The notes under the pieces: generated by a model
What the model was told of the DNA's origin: nothing
Databases searched by the model: none
What the model saw: the letters and a program-made list of their open reading frames with translations, nothing else
Assembly: GCA_037957365.1 (NCBI GenBank)
Contig: JARHVA010000250.1
Location: forward strand, 5,799,001 to 5,863,000
From: Torreya grandis
Taxonomy: Eukaryota > Streptophyta > Pinopsida > Cupressales > Taxaceae
DNA: 64,000 nucleotides
Direction of reading: 5' to 3'
Program-made: the position numbers and the translations under genes
Part shown: positions 61,956-64,000 of the stretch, one piece after another
How positions within the stretch are numbered: the first letter of the stretch is position 1
How the letters are laid out: the number at the start of each line of letters is the position of its first letter

Positions 61956-63108
61956 CCAATCAATTAGTGTTCCAGGATCTGCATTAGGGTTATTTACCCA
62001 TGCATAGATTAATTCCATCTCTCTTAGGGAAATTGGTGGTTTGGAGGCCATCGATGATGTGTGATTAATGAAATTCACTTCATCCATCTCCATTATTATA
62101 CCTAAAAATATAATCTCATTCACATCATAATCAAACTCCATATGGATAGAGTTCAACTGGTTGAAGATATCTTCATTAGAGTTGGGTGGAAGTTCACTAA
62201 GAGCATTTTCATCAATCTCAACATTTGAATATAACTTGTCATGTTCTATTTTGTATTTTAGTGTCTTATATACTCATTCTCAATTGACTCTAAAGTTGTA
62301 ATTTGTTCCATGTTGATCCTTCCTTCGAATAATAATCACCGATAAATCTTTTATTTGATGTGGTAAAACCTTAGTAATTTCTTTTAGTTCTTGTGGAAAA
62401 CTTATTTTATATCCTTTATATTTATATTGACCTCTAGTTACGTGTGTCACTTGTAGGATTGGGTTGACATGGGCTATCAACATTTTCTCAACCTATATTA
62501 AGTTTACAAGTTTTGGTGGTTGTGGCCAGGGATCCATATTGTTTGATGTTGAAAATCTATTTTGTTCTCCATCAATTTTTGAATATTGCATTCATTGTCT
62601 TCTTCTTGTTTATGATTTTGACTCTTCTTGTAAATCATAATTTTTAACATCCACATCCATTGCATATAGAGGTGCATCCTCTAGTGTTTCGAGTACATAA
62701 TTAATGGATATTGAATTTACTTGTTCAGAATTAACAACATTATCATTTAATCGATGATAGTACCTTTGAACTCCTTCATGATTACGTTCTTATCTTTCAG
62801 ACTCAGTAAGTCTACTTGAATGAAATTATCTTTGTATTCTTCTTCTTACTACATATTAATCATCTTGAGATGTTCATGTGTGACTTCTTCTCATCGTATT
62901 TGCATGTTGTCAATTTTGTGAATCCAATTCTTCAACTTTAAATTTGACCCTGCGTCTAGTAGCTCTTCTTCTATCATTGTCATTTCAACATTTTTTTTGT
63001 TCCTCTCTTTCTGTATATATCATTTGTTGTCATTTTCATCTTTGATATTCCCTTTGATATTCTCTTTATTTCTTCTCATTTTCAAAATTCAACCTTGATC
63101 GAGCCATA
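61956..63108 (-). pseudogene. Helitron N-terminal region
   Basis: Minus-strand start of the RepHel gene. The first Met at about 63,108 opens 'MARSRLNFENEKK' and a basic stretch ('REYQREYQR') typical of Helitron N-termini. After a decayed part come 'RGQYKYKGYKISFPQELKEI' and 'VLPHQIKDLSVIIIRRKD' (62,280-62,483), the conserved GQY.Y.G....FPQ...E...LP block. Then 'LREMELIYAWVNNPNADPGT' leads to 'LIDW' (61,953-62,156), where the solo LTR interrupts. The 62,500-63,090 part has many stops. The start is tentative. Confidence 0.7.
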
Positions 63109-64000
63109 CCTACAAAATATTTGAAAACCAATGGTTAAATTGTAGATGACATTATCATGTGGTTAATTTCTTTTTAAGATTTTCTAATTTTGGTTTGCAC
63201 AAATACTCTACTTCTCCTTCTTTTCTAGGAGTCAACCCTTGTCTCTTACTCAATTGGAGGTTTTGATTAGATGAAATGAAATAGTATAGAGGGAAGGATT
63301 TTGACAAACATGTATAAATATTGTTAAAGTTGTTCCTAATTTATTTTGCCAAAGAATGAAATGTGTTAGAAAATAATGAAGCACAACAATGTGATCAAAA
63401 TTAATAAATTTGTTCCAACCTTGATTTTGAATCATGAGTTCTTCTATTCATAGAAATTCGGAGATAGTTGACACTGTTATATTGCTAAGCTCTTTTTAAT
63501 ACATTGCATTTTTTTCTCTTTGCATTGCAAATTCATAACTTTAATAGCAATATTTATACCAATAGTTTGAAACTACAACTCCTAACGGATTGATCTCACT
63601 AAAATATGGTTGATGTTGGGTAATGGGGAAACTGGTTAATGGGACATGGCCATGTTGCTTTGCTTCACTGCCTCAAAATCATATGACATGTTTTTTGAGC
63701 TTGCTTTCTCTTTTCTTTTTTAAATGGCAGTCATTGTTATCCCAGGAAGGGGGCAAAGAAAGAATTTAGCACTGTTGATTGCAAAGAAGTTTCCAAATGG
63801 TTTAATTGTGTAGGAGGCTATAAGCGATGACAACTCAATTGTATCTCTTAATTCAAAAACAATGGACATTCTACAGTGATTTCGGGCATGGTTTTCCTTT
63901 CTTCCTTGTTCTATATTCAAAATATATTATCGGTTATTTAAAATCACTTTGAAGTTTGGGTGTATATTACTATTCAATAACTCAAAAGTTTGTTCCTTTC
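63109..64000. other. Flank of the Helitron gene, no gene recognised
   Basis: AT-rich sequence upstream (minus strand) of the Helitron gene. It may contain the Helitron 5' end, which would start with TC, but no diagnostic terminus can be fixed by eye. Open frames at 63,250-63,435 and 63,720-63,920 have no motif. Confidence 0.4.

Overview
This is a plant nuclear genome window that looks like gymnosperm (most likely conifer) heterochromatin. It is AT-rich, has no recognisable host gene, and is almost entirely built of old, nested, inactivated transposable elements. The organism call rests on three things: long decayed LTR retrotransposons nested several layers deep, a plant-type retroelement RNase H, and above all a Penelope-like retroelement relic carrying a GIY-YIG endonuclease. 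In plants that class is known mainly from conifers (the Dryad elements). No species can be named from the sequence alone.

Layout. 1-13,319: LTR element A on the + strand, with the end of its 5' LTR, a relic gag, a polypurine tract and a 3' LTR. That 3' LTR is split by a complete but decayed Ty1/copia element (7,180-13,212). 13,320-16,640: sequence without recognised genes, containing a roughly 9-copy, 88-bp tandem array. 16,641-32,165: a very long + strand relic ORF of unknown family, split by element B (18,517-29,689), an 11.2-kb minus-strand Ty3/gypsy element. B has gag, protease, an RNase H, reverse transcriptase, a second RNase H and integrase, and 2.4-kb LTRs that each carry a hairpin array. 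34,050-36,345: minus-strand gag relic with three zinc knuckles, next to a candidate LTR. 37,325-47,157: element C, a minus-strand non-autonomous Ty3/gypsy derivative with 1.4-kb LTRs. It has two nucleocapsid-like modules and is fused directly to the integrase zinc domain without reverse transcriptase. 47,158-52,800: AT microsatellite, an acidic relic ORF and another candidate LTR. 52,820-54,180: the Penelope-like element. 54,700-57,120: inverted repeats, a 555-bp tandem duplication and a foldback MITE. 57,130-63,108: a minus-strand Helitron Rep/helicase gene, fairly well preserved but with stops, and interrupted by a 1,175-bp solo LTR.

The relics act as a clock for each other. Copia is younger than A, B is younger than the giant ORF, and the solo LTR is younger than the Helitron. 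In-frame stops in these relics sit mostly where Gln (CAA/CAG), Arg (CGA) or Trp (TGG) is expected. This is the pattern of C-to-T decay in methylated DNA.

Limits. All homology calls come from reading motifs by eye; no search was run. Boundaries marked as candidates rest on terminal motifs and target-site duplications only.
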